This document shows positions 1 through 8,783 of a stretch of 64,000 nt of DNA, one piece after another (the first letter of the stretch is position 1; each line of letters begins with the position of its first letter). The position numbers and the translations under genes were made by a program. Source of the stretch: Pseudomonas sp. S35. GTDB taxonomy: Bacteria > Pseudomonadota > Gammaproteobacteria > Pseudomonadales > Pseudomonadaceae. The stretch covers positions 4,278,001-4,342,000 of the forward strand of contig NZ_CP019431.1 in assembly GCF_009866765.1 (NCBI RefSeq). Reading direction: 5' to 3'. The notes beneath the pieces are model-generated. The model worked only from the letters and a program-made list of their open reading frames with translations. It had not been told where the DNA came from and did not search any database.

Positions 1-390
1 ACATGGCCTTTTAGAACTACCGAGCAACGCCACTAGTTCGCCATGCCGCCATTATTTTTCTTAAACCAATCGACTGGTAGGTTTAGCCTAAGTTCAAAAT
101 CGTAATGAAATATTTCTTATTTCACGCAAAAATTAGCTTTTGTTTGACTTATAACCGCAAGAATTGCCTTAATTATCGCGATTTCGCGGTTCAAAATGCC
201 ATCTCGTGATATCGCCAAGACATCACCCATAACAATAACTAATACAATTATTAAACTTACAGAACCTGCAAAACCCGCCAAGTAATTGCAATTAGCCATT
301 GGTTAAACATTGCGATCAAGGCGAACTATTGCCCACGAAAAAGTGACGAGCGTCACCCTATTTTTACTAAACAGTTGTCGGAGAAACCCC
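1..390. other. AT-rich leader upstream of the GH3 gene
   Basis: No convincing gene is seen here. The stretch is much richer in A and T than the following gene and ends with a GGAG ribosome-binding site at about 380-383, seven bases before the ATG at 391. It presumably carries the promoter of the glycosidase, but I cannot place -35/-10 boxes with confidence. Confidence 0.5.
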
Positions 391-3144
391 ATGAATAAAC
401 GCAAGATGATCGGTGCGCAGTCGGCGTTTGCCCTGCTGGCGCTGGCCGTGTCCCAGGTGCACGCGGCCACCAGCCCGGCCTTGGACGAAGGCCGGGTGAA
501 CCGTGCCGAAAAGGCAGCCGATGCAACCCTGGCGAAGATGACCATGGAAGAAAAACTCGCCTACATCGGCGGCACCGGTGGCTGGGACGTCAAGCCGCTA
601 AGCCAATACGGCATCCCGCAGATTCACGGTGCCGACGGCGGCGTCGGTGTGCGCTACACCAGTGAAGGCAACGCCCAGGGCGTGGTCTACCCCTCCGGCC
701 CGAACCTGGCCGCCAGCTGGAACCCGCGCCGCGCCATCGACCTGGGCCGTGCCCTGGGCTACGACACCGCCAGCGGCGGTTATCAGTTCGTCACCGGCCC
801 CGGCGTGAACCTGTACCGCATGCCCTACAGCGGCCGTGCGTTCGAGTATTTGTCCGGTGAAGACCCGTTCCTCGGCGCCAGCCTGGGGCCGGCGGTGATC
901 AACGGCATCCAGTCCCGTGGCGTGTGGGCCAACGCCAAGCACTACGCGGCCAACGACCAGGAGAGCAACCGCTTCCACCTCGACGAAATCATCAGCGAAC
1001 GGGTGCTGCGCGAGATGACCCTGCCGCCCTTCGAGTCCGCCTCGAAGAACAGCAAGGTGGCGATGATGATGTGCGCGTTCCAGAAGGTGAACGGCGAGTT
1101 TGCCTGCCAGAACAAACACCTGATGCGCGACATCCTGAAGACCGAATGGGGCTACCCAGGCTTCGTCCAGAGCGACTACAACGCGGTGGTCGACGGCTTG
1201 CCGGCGGCACAGGCCGGCACCGACCTGGACATGATGGGCTACCAGATGAACAGCACGGTGCTCAAGCCGTTCCTGGACAGCGGCGAGCTGAGCAGCGCGA
1301 CCATTGATGACAAGGTGCGGCGCATCCTCAAGCAGATCTACCTGTACAAGTTCGACAGCAAAGCGCCGTTGACCAGCCACAACATGAACAGCGCCACCAG
1401 CAACCGCGTGGCCCTGAACGCCGCGCGCGAAGGCATAGTGCTGCTGAAAAACCAGAACAGCCTGCTGCCTCTGGATGCCAAAAAGGTCAAGACCCTCGCG
1501 GTGGTCGGCAACCTGGCCAAGTACGCACCGCCTACCGGGTTCGGCAGCGCGAATGTGATGGCGGCCAACTACATCAGCGAGTTGAGCGGCCTGCAGCAAT
1601 TGGCGCCGGGTGCCAAGGTCGAGTTTATCGACGGCCTGTCCCTGGACCCTGCGGCGTCCAACTGGACCCACGCCGACAGCGACGGCAACAGCGTCAAAGG
1701 CGTGAAGACCGAGTTCTTCAGCAACCCCAACTGGTCCGGCGACCCGGCGGCCAGCCGCACCGACCGCCATGTCGACCTGGACTGGTCCACCGACAGCCTG
1801 CCGGTGAACGGCGATACGGCGGCCACCTCGATCCGCTACAGCGGCCAGATCACCCCGACGGTCAGCGGCGAGCAGGTGTTCAAGGTGCGCGCCGACGGTG
1901 CCGTGCGCCTCTACGTCAACGGCAAGAAGGTGTTGGATAACGGCGACGGCAAGCCGCTGCCCAACAACAGCATTCCGCCGACCATCCCAGTGTTTGCCAA
2001 GGTCAATCTGGAAGCCGGCAAAGCCGTCGACATCAAGCTGGAATACTCGCGCCGCAACGGCTACCTCTCGACCATGGGCGGTTTGGTGGGCGTGCAGATG
2101 AGCTGGGCCTCGCTGGTGGCGCCACAGGACCTGGCCAAGTACGACGCCGTGCTGGTAGCGGCGGGCAACAGCAACGAGTACGAAGGTGAAGGCTTCGACC
2201 ACAGCTTCGACCTGCCGGAGTTCCAGGGCCAACTGATCCAGAGCATCGCCAAGGTCAACCCGAATACCGTGGTCACCCTGCACGGCGGCACCGGGTTGAA
2301 GATGAGCGACTGGATCGACCAGGTACCGGCCGCGCTGCATGCGTTCTACCCTGGGCAGAACGGCGGCCAGGCGTTGGCGGAGATCCTGCTGGGCAAGGTC
2401 AACCCGTCGGCCAAGTTGCCGATCAGCATCGAGCGCAACATCGAAGACAACCCGATCTACGCGACCTTCCCCACGTTCGACAACCAGGAAACCCTGGCCG
2501 AGGTGAGCTACAAGGACGACCTGTTCCTGGGCTATCGCGGCTACGAGAAGAAAGGCATCAAGCCGCTCTACCCGTTCGGTTATGGTTTGTCGTACACCAC
2601 CTTCGGCTACAGCAACATCAGCGTAACGCCAGGGGTGGCAGTGGCCGGGGCGCCGATCAAGGTGTCGTTCGACCTGGCCAACACCGGCAAGGTCGCGGGC
2701 GCCGAAGTCGCCGAACTGTACGTGGGCCAGAACAATCCGAAAGTCGAGCGTGCGCTCAAGGAACTCAAGGGCTACAAGAAGGTGTTCTTGAAACCGGGCG
2801 AGAGCAAGCGCGTGACCATCGAGCTTAACGACCGCTCGCTGGCCTACTACGACGTCAAGAGCAAGCAATGGGTGGTGGACGCCGACAGCTTCAACTTGTC
2901 GGTGGGCGCGTCGTCCCAGGACATCCGCCTGAACGCCAAGCTGGTCAACCCGTTCCGCCAGGAACTGTCGACCACCACCAGCAACCCGTTGCCGCGTTCA
3001 GCGCTTAATTCGACGCTGCGTGAATTGCCACAGGTGAAGACCGGTGGTGTGTTGCATCAGAATGAAGGGGATGGCGGCACCAGCGACGGTGATGGCTATG
3101 ACATGAGCGATGACACCACCCAGGGCAGCGCTGCCGGTAACTGA
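391..3144 (+). CDS. Secreted family 3 glycoside hydrolase (beta-glucosidase-like) with PA14 domain
   Basis: Predicted exported beta-glycosidase that would release sugars from oligosaccharides or glycosides. A signal peptide occupies about residues 1-24 (hydrophobic stretch ending VHA-A). The GH3 N-terminal barrel follows, with the catalytic nucleophile probably Asp262 in the motif VQSDYN (family SDW-type site). A PA14-type beta domain is inserted at roughly residues 440-570, then the C-terminal GH3 sandwich and a fibronectin III-like domain. The protein ends in a Gly/Asp/Ser-rich low-complexity tail. Start 391 is chosen over an in-frame start at 310 because it has a GGAG site and directly begins the signal peptide. 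PA14 inserts are known in GH3 enzymes as carbohydrate-binding elements that shape specificity. The substrate cannot be told from sequence. The LacI-type regulator nearby (4037-5059) could control it, but this is inference. Confidence 0.9.
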   Translation: MNKRKMIGAQSAFALLALAVSQVHAATSPALDEGRVNRAEKAADATLAKMTMEEKLAYIGGTGGWDVKPLSQYGIPQIHGADGGVGVRYTSEGNAQGVVYPSGPNLAASWNPRRAIDLGRALGYDTASGGYQFVTGPGVNLYRMPYSGRAFEYLSGEDPFLGASLGPAVINGIQSRGVWANAKHYAANDQESNRFHLDEIISERVLREMTLPPFESASKNSKVAMMMCAFQKVNGEFACQNKHLMRDILKTEWGYPGFVQSDYNAVVDGLPAAQAGTDLDMMGYQMNSTVLKPFLDSGELSSATIDDKVRRILKQIYLYKFDSKAPLTSHNMNSATSNRVALNAAREGIVLLKNQNSLLPLDAKKVKTLAVVGNLAKYAPPTGFGSANVMAANYISELSGLQQLAPGAKVEFIDGLSLDPAASNWTHADSDGNSVKGVKTEFFSNPNWSGDPAASRTDRHVDLDWSTDSLPVNGDTAATSIRYSGQITPTVSGEQVFKVRADGAVRLYVNGKKVLDNGDGKPLPNNSIPPTIPVFAKVNLEAGKAVDIKLEYSRRNGYLSTMGGLVGVQMSWASLVAPQDLAKYDAVLVAAGNSNEYEGEGFDHSFDLPEFQGQLIQSIAKVNPNTVVTLHGGTGLKMSDWIDQVPAALHAFYPGQNGGQALAEILLGKVNPSAKLPISIERNIEDNPIYATFPTFDNQETLAEVSYKDDLFLGYRGYEKKGIKPLYPFGYGLSYTTFGYSNISVTPGVAVAGAPIKVSFDLANTGKVAGAEVAELYVGQNNPKVERALKELKGYKKVFLKPGESKRVTIELNDRSLAYYDVKSKQWVVDADSFNLSVGASSQDIRLNAKLVNPFRQELSTTTSNPLPRSALNSTLRELPQVKTGGVLHQNEGDGGTSDGDGYDMSDDTTQGSAAGN

Positions 3145-3392
3145 CGGGTAAAAGAAGGTGCTTTTTGTGGGGGGCCTTGCTCCCGATGGCGGGGGTCAGT
3201 CGGAATATTCTTGGCTGACACTCCCTCATCGGGGCATGGGTCTCTACAAAACTCTCAAAGGCTCATACACAACTCTGTGGTGAGCGGGCAAGCCCGCTCA
3301 CCACAACAGCCTATTTGCCATAGATTCATCATCCACTGGAAGATGTGTAGATACCCATGCTCATCGGGGGCAAGTCCTCTCCCACTTTGGCC
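3145..3392. repeat. Intergenic REP-type repeats with a strong hairpin
   Basis: No gene is supported in these 248 bases. They contain fragments of the Pseudomonas REP motif (the 'cttgctcccgatggcgg' type near 3177) and a perfect hairpin at 3276-3305 with a 13-base GC-rich stem around the loop 'caag'. A further degenerate REP-like half follows near 3365. The gene pair here is convergent (GH3 plus, TetR minus), so the hairpin may also terminate transcription from both sides. Confidence 0.6.
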
Positions 3393-4007
3393 TCAGGTTC
3401 GGATCGCTGCATCGACCCGTGCAATGTAGGTATCGAAGCGCGCCACCAAGTCCACCTGCTCCGGAAACCGCAACCACTGGATCTGCAAGCCATCCATCAT
3501 GGCCAGGATCTCCTCCACCAGCCCGGCGATGTCCACATCACCGCGCACCTCCCCCGCCGCCACCAGGTCGGCAAACTGCCCTTGCATGCGTTGGTGAATC
3601 GCTGCGTAGCGCGCCTGGAACCACGCCCAGGCCGGTTGGGTGTCCAGCAGGCTTTCGGCATTCAGGATGGTAAACGCGCGCACCACGCCAGGCGCGGTGG
3701 CATTCGAGCGGTTGATCGCCCGCAGGCTGCCGAGCAAGCCATTGAGGGATTTCTGCGCACGCACTTCATCGGCAATGCGCTGGTTGACCTCATCACGCCG
3801 CTGCAACACGCCCATCAACAGCGAGATCTTGCTGGGAAAATGATGCAGCAACCCCGCCACGGAAATCCCCACGATGCCCGCCACTTGGGCCATCGAGGCG
3901 CCGCTGTAGCCTTCCAGGGAAAACACTTGCAAGGCGGCGTCCAGCAGCTCTTCGCGGCGTTTTTCACCCTTGGGCGCACGGCGGGTCTTGGGGGCGGGTT
4001 CGGTCAT
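3393..4007 (-). CDS. TetR/AcrR-family transcriptional regulator
   Basis: A 204-residue TetR-type repressor. The N-terminal DNA-binding region (about residues 15-62) has the helix-turn-helix pattern with ASMAQVAGIVGIS and the typical LLHHFPSK recognition-helix end. The C-terminal ligand-binding half is poorly conserved, as is usual, and gives no clue to the inducer. It lies 29 bases downstream of the LacI-type gene on the same strand and may be co-transcribed with it. Two regulators of different families in tandem beside a glycosidase and a TonB receptor suggest control of a nutrient locus, but the target is not determinable here. Confidence 0.85.
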   Translation of the reverse strand: MTEPAPKTRRAPKGEKRREELLDAALQVFSLEGYSGASMAQVAGIVGISVAGLLHHFPSKISLLMGVLQRRDEVNQRIADEVRAQKSLNGLLGSLRAINRSNATAPGVVRAFTILNAESLLDTQPAWAWFQARYAAIHQRMQGQFADLVAAGEVRGDVDIAGLVEEILAMMDGLQIQWLRFPEQVDLVARFDTYIARVDAAIRT

Positions 4008-4036
4008 GGGCAGGTCCTGGTGAGTAGTGAAAACGC

Positions 4037-5059
4037 TCAGGCGCTTTCCCGTTCGATCAAGTGGCAGTCCAACAGGTTCAAACGCTGTACGGCATCCGGC
4101 AACACGCCCAGGCTTTGCAGCACACGGGTCGCCGCCAGTACGCCGATCTCCAGGGCCGGCGGCTTGATCGTGCTCAGGCTCGGCAACAGCATCTCGGCAA
4201 ACGGATAGTCACCGAACCCCAGCACCGCGCACTTTAACCCGCAACGCTGCCCAGCCAGCAGGCCGCCGGCGGCCAGGTTGTCATTGGCGAAGAAAATCGC
4301 GTCCGGCGGTGTGGCGCGAGTCATCAGTGCTTGCATCGCTTGCTTGCCCGCATCGAACGGCGCGCGACCAGCGTGCGGGACGAACACCTGGGGCTGCACA
4401 CCCAGCTCGATCAGGGTCGCGGCAAAGCCTTCGCCACGCTCCTGTGCGCTGAAGTCGCCCGCCACGCTGTTCTGCACGAAGGCCATGCGTCGATGGCCCT
4501 TGTCATGCAGGTAACGCGCGGCCGTGACACCCACGGCGTAGTGGGAAAAGCCGATCTGCACCGGTGCGCGTTCGGGCACGTAGTCCCAGGTTTCCACCAC
4601 CGGAATGTCCGCGTCGGCAATCATCTTTTCAGTGGCCGCGCTGTGGAAGCGGCTGGTCAGTACCAGTGCCGCCGGCGACCAGCCGAGAAAAGCCCGCACC
4701 GCGCTTTCTTCCTGTTCGGCGCTGAAGTAACTCGACGCCAACAACAACTGGTAGCCATAGCGACTGAGGGTGTCGCTGAAGCCCTGGATGGTGTTGGCAA
4801 AGATCGGCCCGGAGATGTTCGGGATCACCATCGCCACAATCCGCCCGCGTGCCGACGCCAACCCGCCAGCCACCAGATTGGGCACATACCCCAGCGCGGC
4901 GACCACCTGGGCAATGCGTTCACGGCGTTCAGGCGACACCTGCTCCGGCTGGTTGAAGTAACGCGACACGGTGATCGCCGACACCCCGGCCTGGCGCGCC
5001 ACGGCGTTCAGGGTGACGCGCCCGGCGCCACGGCGTTTGCGCGGTTTTTCTTCGCTCAC
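4037..5059 (-). CDS. LacI/GntR-type transcriptional repressor
   Basis: A 340-residue LacI-family regulator. The N-terminal helix-turn-helix (TLNAVARQAGVSAITVSRYF, about residues 16-35) is followed by the hinge helix and a periplasmic-binding-protein-like effector domain. The protein resembles gluconate-type GntR repressors of the family (VPNLVAGGLAS hinge region). It is divergent from the TonB receptor at 5267. The intergenic region contains a perfect 14-base palindrome of the TGTTAGCGCTAACA type at 5146-5159, a classical operator for this subfamily, so auto-regulation and control of the divergent operon are likely. The effector is unknown. Confidence 0.88.
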   Translation of the reverse strand: MSEEKPRKRRGAGRVTLNAVARQAGVSAITVSRYFNQPEQVSPERRERIAQVVAALGYVPNLVAGGLASARGRIVAMVIPNISGPIFANTIQGFSDTLSRYGYQLLLASSYFSAEQEESAVRAFLGWSPAALVLTSRFHSAATEKMIADADIPVVETWDYVPERAPVQIGFSHYAVGVTAARYLHDKGHRRMAFVQNSVAGDFSAQERGEGFAATLIELGVQPQVFVPHAGRAPFDAGKQAMQALMTRATPPDAIFFANDNLAAGGLLAGQRCGLKCAVLGFGDYPFAEMLLPSLSTIKPPALEIGVLAATRVLQSLGVLPDAVQRLNLLDCHLIERESA

Positions 5060-5145
5060 GGGATGATCCTGTTAACAACCAAAAAGAATATAGGACTAAT
5101 TTTTAAGTATTTGACGCTCTAAAGCAGAGCTAACAATAATGCCGA

Positions 5146-5159
5146 TGTTAGCGCTAACA
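5146..5159. promoter_or_regulatory. LacI/GntR-type operator palindrome
   Basis: Perfect palindrome TGTTAGCGCTAACA in the divergent intergenic region between the LacI-type gene and the TonB receptor. The central CG and the TTAGCGCTAA core match operators of gluconate-type LacI-family repressors. A degenerate half-site (GAGCTAACAA) lies about 20 bases away at 5127-5136. Position fits control of both divergent genes. Confidence 0.7.
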
Positions 5160-5266
5160 AAGCGCGCTGTCTGCTACTCGCTCAAGCGAATGCCCACGAC
5201 AGTTTCACAGGCGCTGACGGTCGCAGAACCGCAGTGGACCAGGGCATTTTTTCGAGCGGGCACAGC

Positions 5267-7450
5267 ATGCACAAACACTCTCACTTATTGTTTCTTGCCG
5301 GTCTGACCGCGCTTCCCGTGGCCGGTGCCATTGCCGCCGACGAGCCGCAAGCCACCCTCAAAGCGGTGACCGTCACCGCCACCCGCCGCGAAGAATCCCT
5401 GCAGAAAGTCCCGGTGGCGGTCTCAGTACTGGACGGCGAGCAACTGGAACGCGACAACCGCAACGGCGTGGCGAGCATCGCGCAGCAGGTGCCGTCGCTG
5501 AACTTTCGCACGGGCGCATCGAACAAGGACACGTCATTGTTTGTACGTGGCGTCGGCACCATTTCCACGTCCCCCGGCGTGGAGCCGACCGTGGCCACGG
5601 TGATCGACGGCGTGGTCTATGCGCGCCCTGGCCAGGCCACCCTCGACCTGCTCGACCTGGAACGCATCGAAGTGCTGCGCGGCCCCCAAGGCACGCTGTT
5701 CGGCAAGAACGCCTCGGCCGGGGTGCTGAATATCACCAGCAAGGCGCCCACCGCCGAGCCCCACGGCTACATCGACCAGTCCTACTACAGCGGCAATGAA
5801 AGCCGCACCCGCTTCGGCATCGGCGCCAGCCTGGTACCCGACCTGCTCAAGGGCTCGCTCAGCACACTGTTCGGCAGCTACGACGGCAACGTCGACAACC
5901 AGCACAACGGCCAGGAGGTCAACGGCTACAACCACAAGGGCATTCGCGGCAAATTGGAGTTCACCCCCAATGACGACGTGACGCTGACCCTGATCGCCGA
6001 CTACATGCAGTCCCACGACGACGCGCCGAATGGTGTCGTCAGCAAGTCGTTGACCCCGGCCTTCAGCAACGCCTTGAACCCGGTGCGCGCGTCCAGGGAC
6101 AACCGCGACATCAACACCGACACCCGCAGCCATGTGGAAGACACCAACAAAGGTCTGTCGGCCCAGCTGGATTGGAACCTCGGCGACTACACCCTCACCT
6201 CGATCACCGCCTGGCGCGGCTGGGACAACACCCAGTACCAGGACGGCGACCGCCTCGGCACGGTGACTGCGGCATTCCCCGGCACCGCCGACAAAGGCGA
6301 GCTGGCCTTCGACCAATACTCCCAGGAACTGCGCCTGGCCTCGCCCAAGGGTGAATTCCTCGAATACGTGGGCGGCCTGTTCTACATGCACGGCAAGGAC
6401 CAAGAAACCTACCAGCGCACGCTCACTACCACCACGCGCACCGAGCGTGGCATCGCCGACTACAGCACCACCAGCGACAGCTACGCGGTGTTCGGCGAGA
6501 CCACGCTGAACTTCACCTCGCGCTTTCGCGGCATCGCCGGCCTGCGCTACACCCACGACGATCTGAAATACGATCACCGCCGCGTCTCCACGTCGGCCAC
6601 CACCGTCAGCGGGATTCAGCCGGCCACGTCCAGCTCGGGTTCGGTGGACGAAGACGGCTGGTCCGGCCGCCTCGGCGTGCAGTACGACATCAGCGATAAC
6701 GTCACCAGCTACCTGACCTACTCCCGTGGCTACAAAGGCCCGGCCTACAACGTGTTCTTCAACATGCAGCCGCGCGACACCGACGCGCTCAAGCCGGAGA
6801 CCTCCAACACCTGGGAAGCCGGGATCAAGGCCACCGCCTGGAACAACCGCCTGACCACCAACCTGGCCGTGTTCCACAGCGACTACGACAACTACCAGGC
6901 CAACTTTTTCGACACGGTCGCCGGCCAGGTCGTGACCCGTTTGATCAACGCCGGCAGCGTCAGCACCGAAGGCGTCGAGCTCGATTACGCGTTGCAGGCC
7001 ACCCAGCAACTCAAGCTCTCCGGCGCCCTGGCCTACACCCGAGCGCGCATCGACGAATTCGCCTGCCCAGCGGGTGCGGCGGCCACGTGCAACGTGAATG
7101 GCAAGCCGCTGCCGTTCAGCCCGGACTGGAAAAGCTACGTACGCGCCGACTACACCATCGCACTGGACAACGGCCTGGATATCGAACTGGGCACCGACTA
7201 CAGCTGGCAAAGCGAAGTGCAGTACGACATCAGCCAGAACCTCGACACCAAACAAGGCGCCTACGGCATCTGGAACGCCAGCGTGGCGCTGGCCGACTAC
7301 AGCAACGGCTGGCGCGTGGCGCTGCTGGCGAAGAACCTCGCCGACAAGTCCTACTCGCCGCTGCTGGCCAGCGGCGGCAACTACATCTACCGCGCCGTGC
7401 CCCGTGACGATGAACGTTACTTCGGCGTGCAAATGCGCAAGGATTTCTGA
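5267..7450 (+). CDS. TonB-dependent outer-membrane receptor
   Basis: A 727-residue outer-membrane receptor for energy-dependent uptake. It has a signal peptide (about residues 1-24, cleavage after AIA), a TonB-box-like AVTVTAT near residue 37, a plug domain (VPVAVSVLDGEQLE, then IEVLRGPQGTLFGKNASAG) and a C-terminal 22-strand barrel ending in phenylalanine. Start 5267 is preferred over 5234 because it begins the signal peptide directly. It is followed one base later by a flavin monooxygenase and then an SsuA-like binding protein. That arrangement suggests the ligand is an organosulfur compound such as a sulfonate or sulfate ester rather than a siderophore. The ligand assignment is inference from neighbours. 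Control by the divergent LacI-type repressor is plausible. Confidence 0.88.
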   Translation: MHKHSHLLFLAGLTALPVAGAIAADEPQATLKAVTVTATRREESLQKVPVAVSVLDGEQLERDNRNGVASIAQQVPSLNFRTGASNKDTSLFVRGVGTISTSPGVEPTVATVIDGVVYARPGQATLDLLDLERIEVLRGPQGTLFGKNASAGVLNITSKAPTAEPHGYIDQSYYSGNESRTRFGIGASLVPDLLKGSLSTLFGSYDGNVDNQHNGQEVNGYNHKGIRGKLEFTPNDDVTLTLIADYMQSHDDAPNGVVSKSLTPAFSNALNPVRASRDNRDINTDTRSHVEDTNKGLSAQLDWNLGDYTLTSITAWRGWDNTQYQDGDRLGTVTAAFPGTADKGELAFDQYSQELRLASPKGEFLEYVGGLFYMHGKDQETYQRTLTTTTRTERGIADYSTTSDSYAVFGETTLNFTSRFRGIAGLRYTHDDLKYDHRRVSTSATTVSGIQPATSSSGSVDEDGWSGRLGVQYDISDNVTSYLTYSRGYKGPAYNVFFNMQPRDTDALKPETSNTWEAGIKATAWNNRLTTNLAVFHSDYDNYQANFFDTVAGQVVTRLINAGSVSTEGVELDYALQATQQLKLSGALAYTRARIDEFACPAGAAATCNVNGKPLPFSPDWKSYVRADYTIALDNGLDIELGTDYSWQSEVQYDISQNLDTKQGAYGIWNASVALADYSNGWRVALLAKNLADKSYSPLLASGGNYIYRAVPRDDERYFGVQMRKDF

Positions 7451-7451
7451 C

Positions 7452-8783
7452 ATGAGCCGTCAACTCAAACTCGGCGCCTTTCTGATGGCCACCGGGCACC
7501 ATGTGGCCGCATGGCGCCACCCGGACGTACCGGCCGATGCCGGGCTGGATTTTGCCCAGTACAAACACCTGGCGCGGGTGGCCGAAGCGGCCAGGTTCGA
7601 TGCGCTGTTCGTGGCCGACAGCATTGCGGCGGCCACGGGTGAGATCGCCAGCCACACGGCGCGTTCGGACCATTTCGAGCCGCTGACCCTGCTCTCGGCG
7701 TTGAGTGCGGTGACCGAGCATATCGGCCTGATCGCCACAGCCACGACCACCTACAACGAGCCCTACCATGTGGCGCGCAAGTTCGCCTCGCTGGACCACC
7801 TGTCCGGTGGGCGTGCGGGATGGAACCTGGTGACCTCGGACGCCGCCGCCGAGGCGCAGAATTTCGGCCGCGCTGAACATCTGGGCCATGCCGAACGCTA
7901 CAGCCGCGCCCGCGAGTTTCATCAAGTGGTGACGGGCCTGTGGGACAGCTGGGAAGACGACGCCTTTGTGCGTGACAAAGCCAGCGGCACCTATTACGAC
8001 CCGGCGAAGCGGCATGTGCTCGACCATGTGGGTGAACACTTCCGGGTCAAAGGCCCGCTGAACGTGGCGCGCTCGCCCCAGGGCCAGCCGGTGATCGTGC
8101 AGGCGGGTTCTTCGGAAGCTGGCCGCGACTTGGCGGCGCAAACCGCCGAAGTGGTGTTTACCGCGCAGACGTCGCTGGCCAATGCCCAGGCGTTTTATGC
8201 CGACCTCAAGGGGCGCCTGGGTCACTATGGACGTGAGCCGGACTCGCTGAAAATCATGCCCGGTGTGTTTGTGGTGGTCGGGCACACCGAGGCCGAGGCC
8301 CAGGCAAAATTCGCGGCGTTCCAAGACCTTGTAGAGCCCGAAGTCGGCGTCGCCTTGCTGGGGCGCATGCTGGGTAATTTCGACCTGTCCGGCTACCCGC
8401 TGGACGGGCCGCTGCCGCAGCTGCCATTGACCGACAGCGGGCAACGCAGCCGCCAGCAATTGCTGAGTGACTTGGCCCACCGCGAACAGCTGAACCTGGC
8501 GCAGTTGGGCCGGCGCATTGCCGGTGGGCGCGGGCATTACAGCCTGATCGGCACACCCAAGCAGATTGCCGATGAGCTGCAAAACTGGTTCGAAAACGGC
8601 GCGGCGGATGGCTTCAACATCCTGGTGCCGCACCTGCCGGGCGGGCTGGAGGACTTTGCCCAATGGGTGGTGCCTGAGTTGCAACAGCGGGGACTGTTTC
8701 GCACCGAATACAGCGGCACGACCTTGCGCGAAAACCTCGGTCTGGCTCGCCCGGAACATCGCTTCAAGGAGGCTCAAGCATGA
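7452..8783 (+). CDS. LLM-class flavin-dependent monooxygenase (NtaA/SnaA/DszA type)
   Basis: A 443-residue bacterial luciferase-like monooxygenase of the NtaA/SnaA/DszA/DmoA group. These enzymes use reduced FMN from a partner reductase to oxidise sulfur- or nitrogen-containing compounds. Visible signatures are the N-terminal LGAFLMATGHHVAAWR segment, the LSALSAVTEHIGL strand, and the RAGWNLVTSD and GQPVIVQAGSSEAGRDLAA motifs typical of the group. It starts one base after the receptor stop and overlaps the next gene by an ATGA. A catabolic role in cleaving an imported organosulfur compound fits the context, but the substrate is not known. No flavin reductase is encoded next to it. Confidence 0.85.
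   Translation: MSRQLKLGAFLMATGHHVAAWRHPDVPADAGLDFAQYKHLARVAEAARFDALFVADSIAAATGEIASHTARSDHFEPLTLLSALSAVTEHIGLIATATTTYNEPYHVARKFASLDHLSGGRAGWNLVTSDAAAEAQNFGRAEHLGHAERYSRAREFHQVVTGLWDSWEDDAFVRDKASGTYYDPAKRHVLDHVGEHFRVKGPLNVARSPQGQPVIVQAGSSEAGRDLAAQTAEVVFTAQTSLANAQAFYADLKGRLGHYGREPDSLKIMPGVFVVVGHTEAEAQAKFAAFQDLVEPEVGVALLGRMLGNFDLSGYPLDGPLPQLPLTDSGQRSRQQLLSDLAHREQLNLAQLGRRIAGGRGHYSLIGTPKQIADELQNWFENGAADGFNILVPHLPGGLEDFAQWVVPELQQRGLFRTEYSGTTLRENLGLARPEHRFKEAQA

Noticed and set aside
598..2868. Long open frame antisense to the GH3 gene
   Set aside because: High-GC shadow frame; composition (His/Val/Ala-rich repeats) and lack of domains show it mirrors the real gene.
5534..7453. Long open frame antisense to the TonB receptor
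   Set aside because: Shadow of the receptor coding strand; no family features and no ribosome-binding site.
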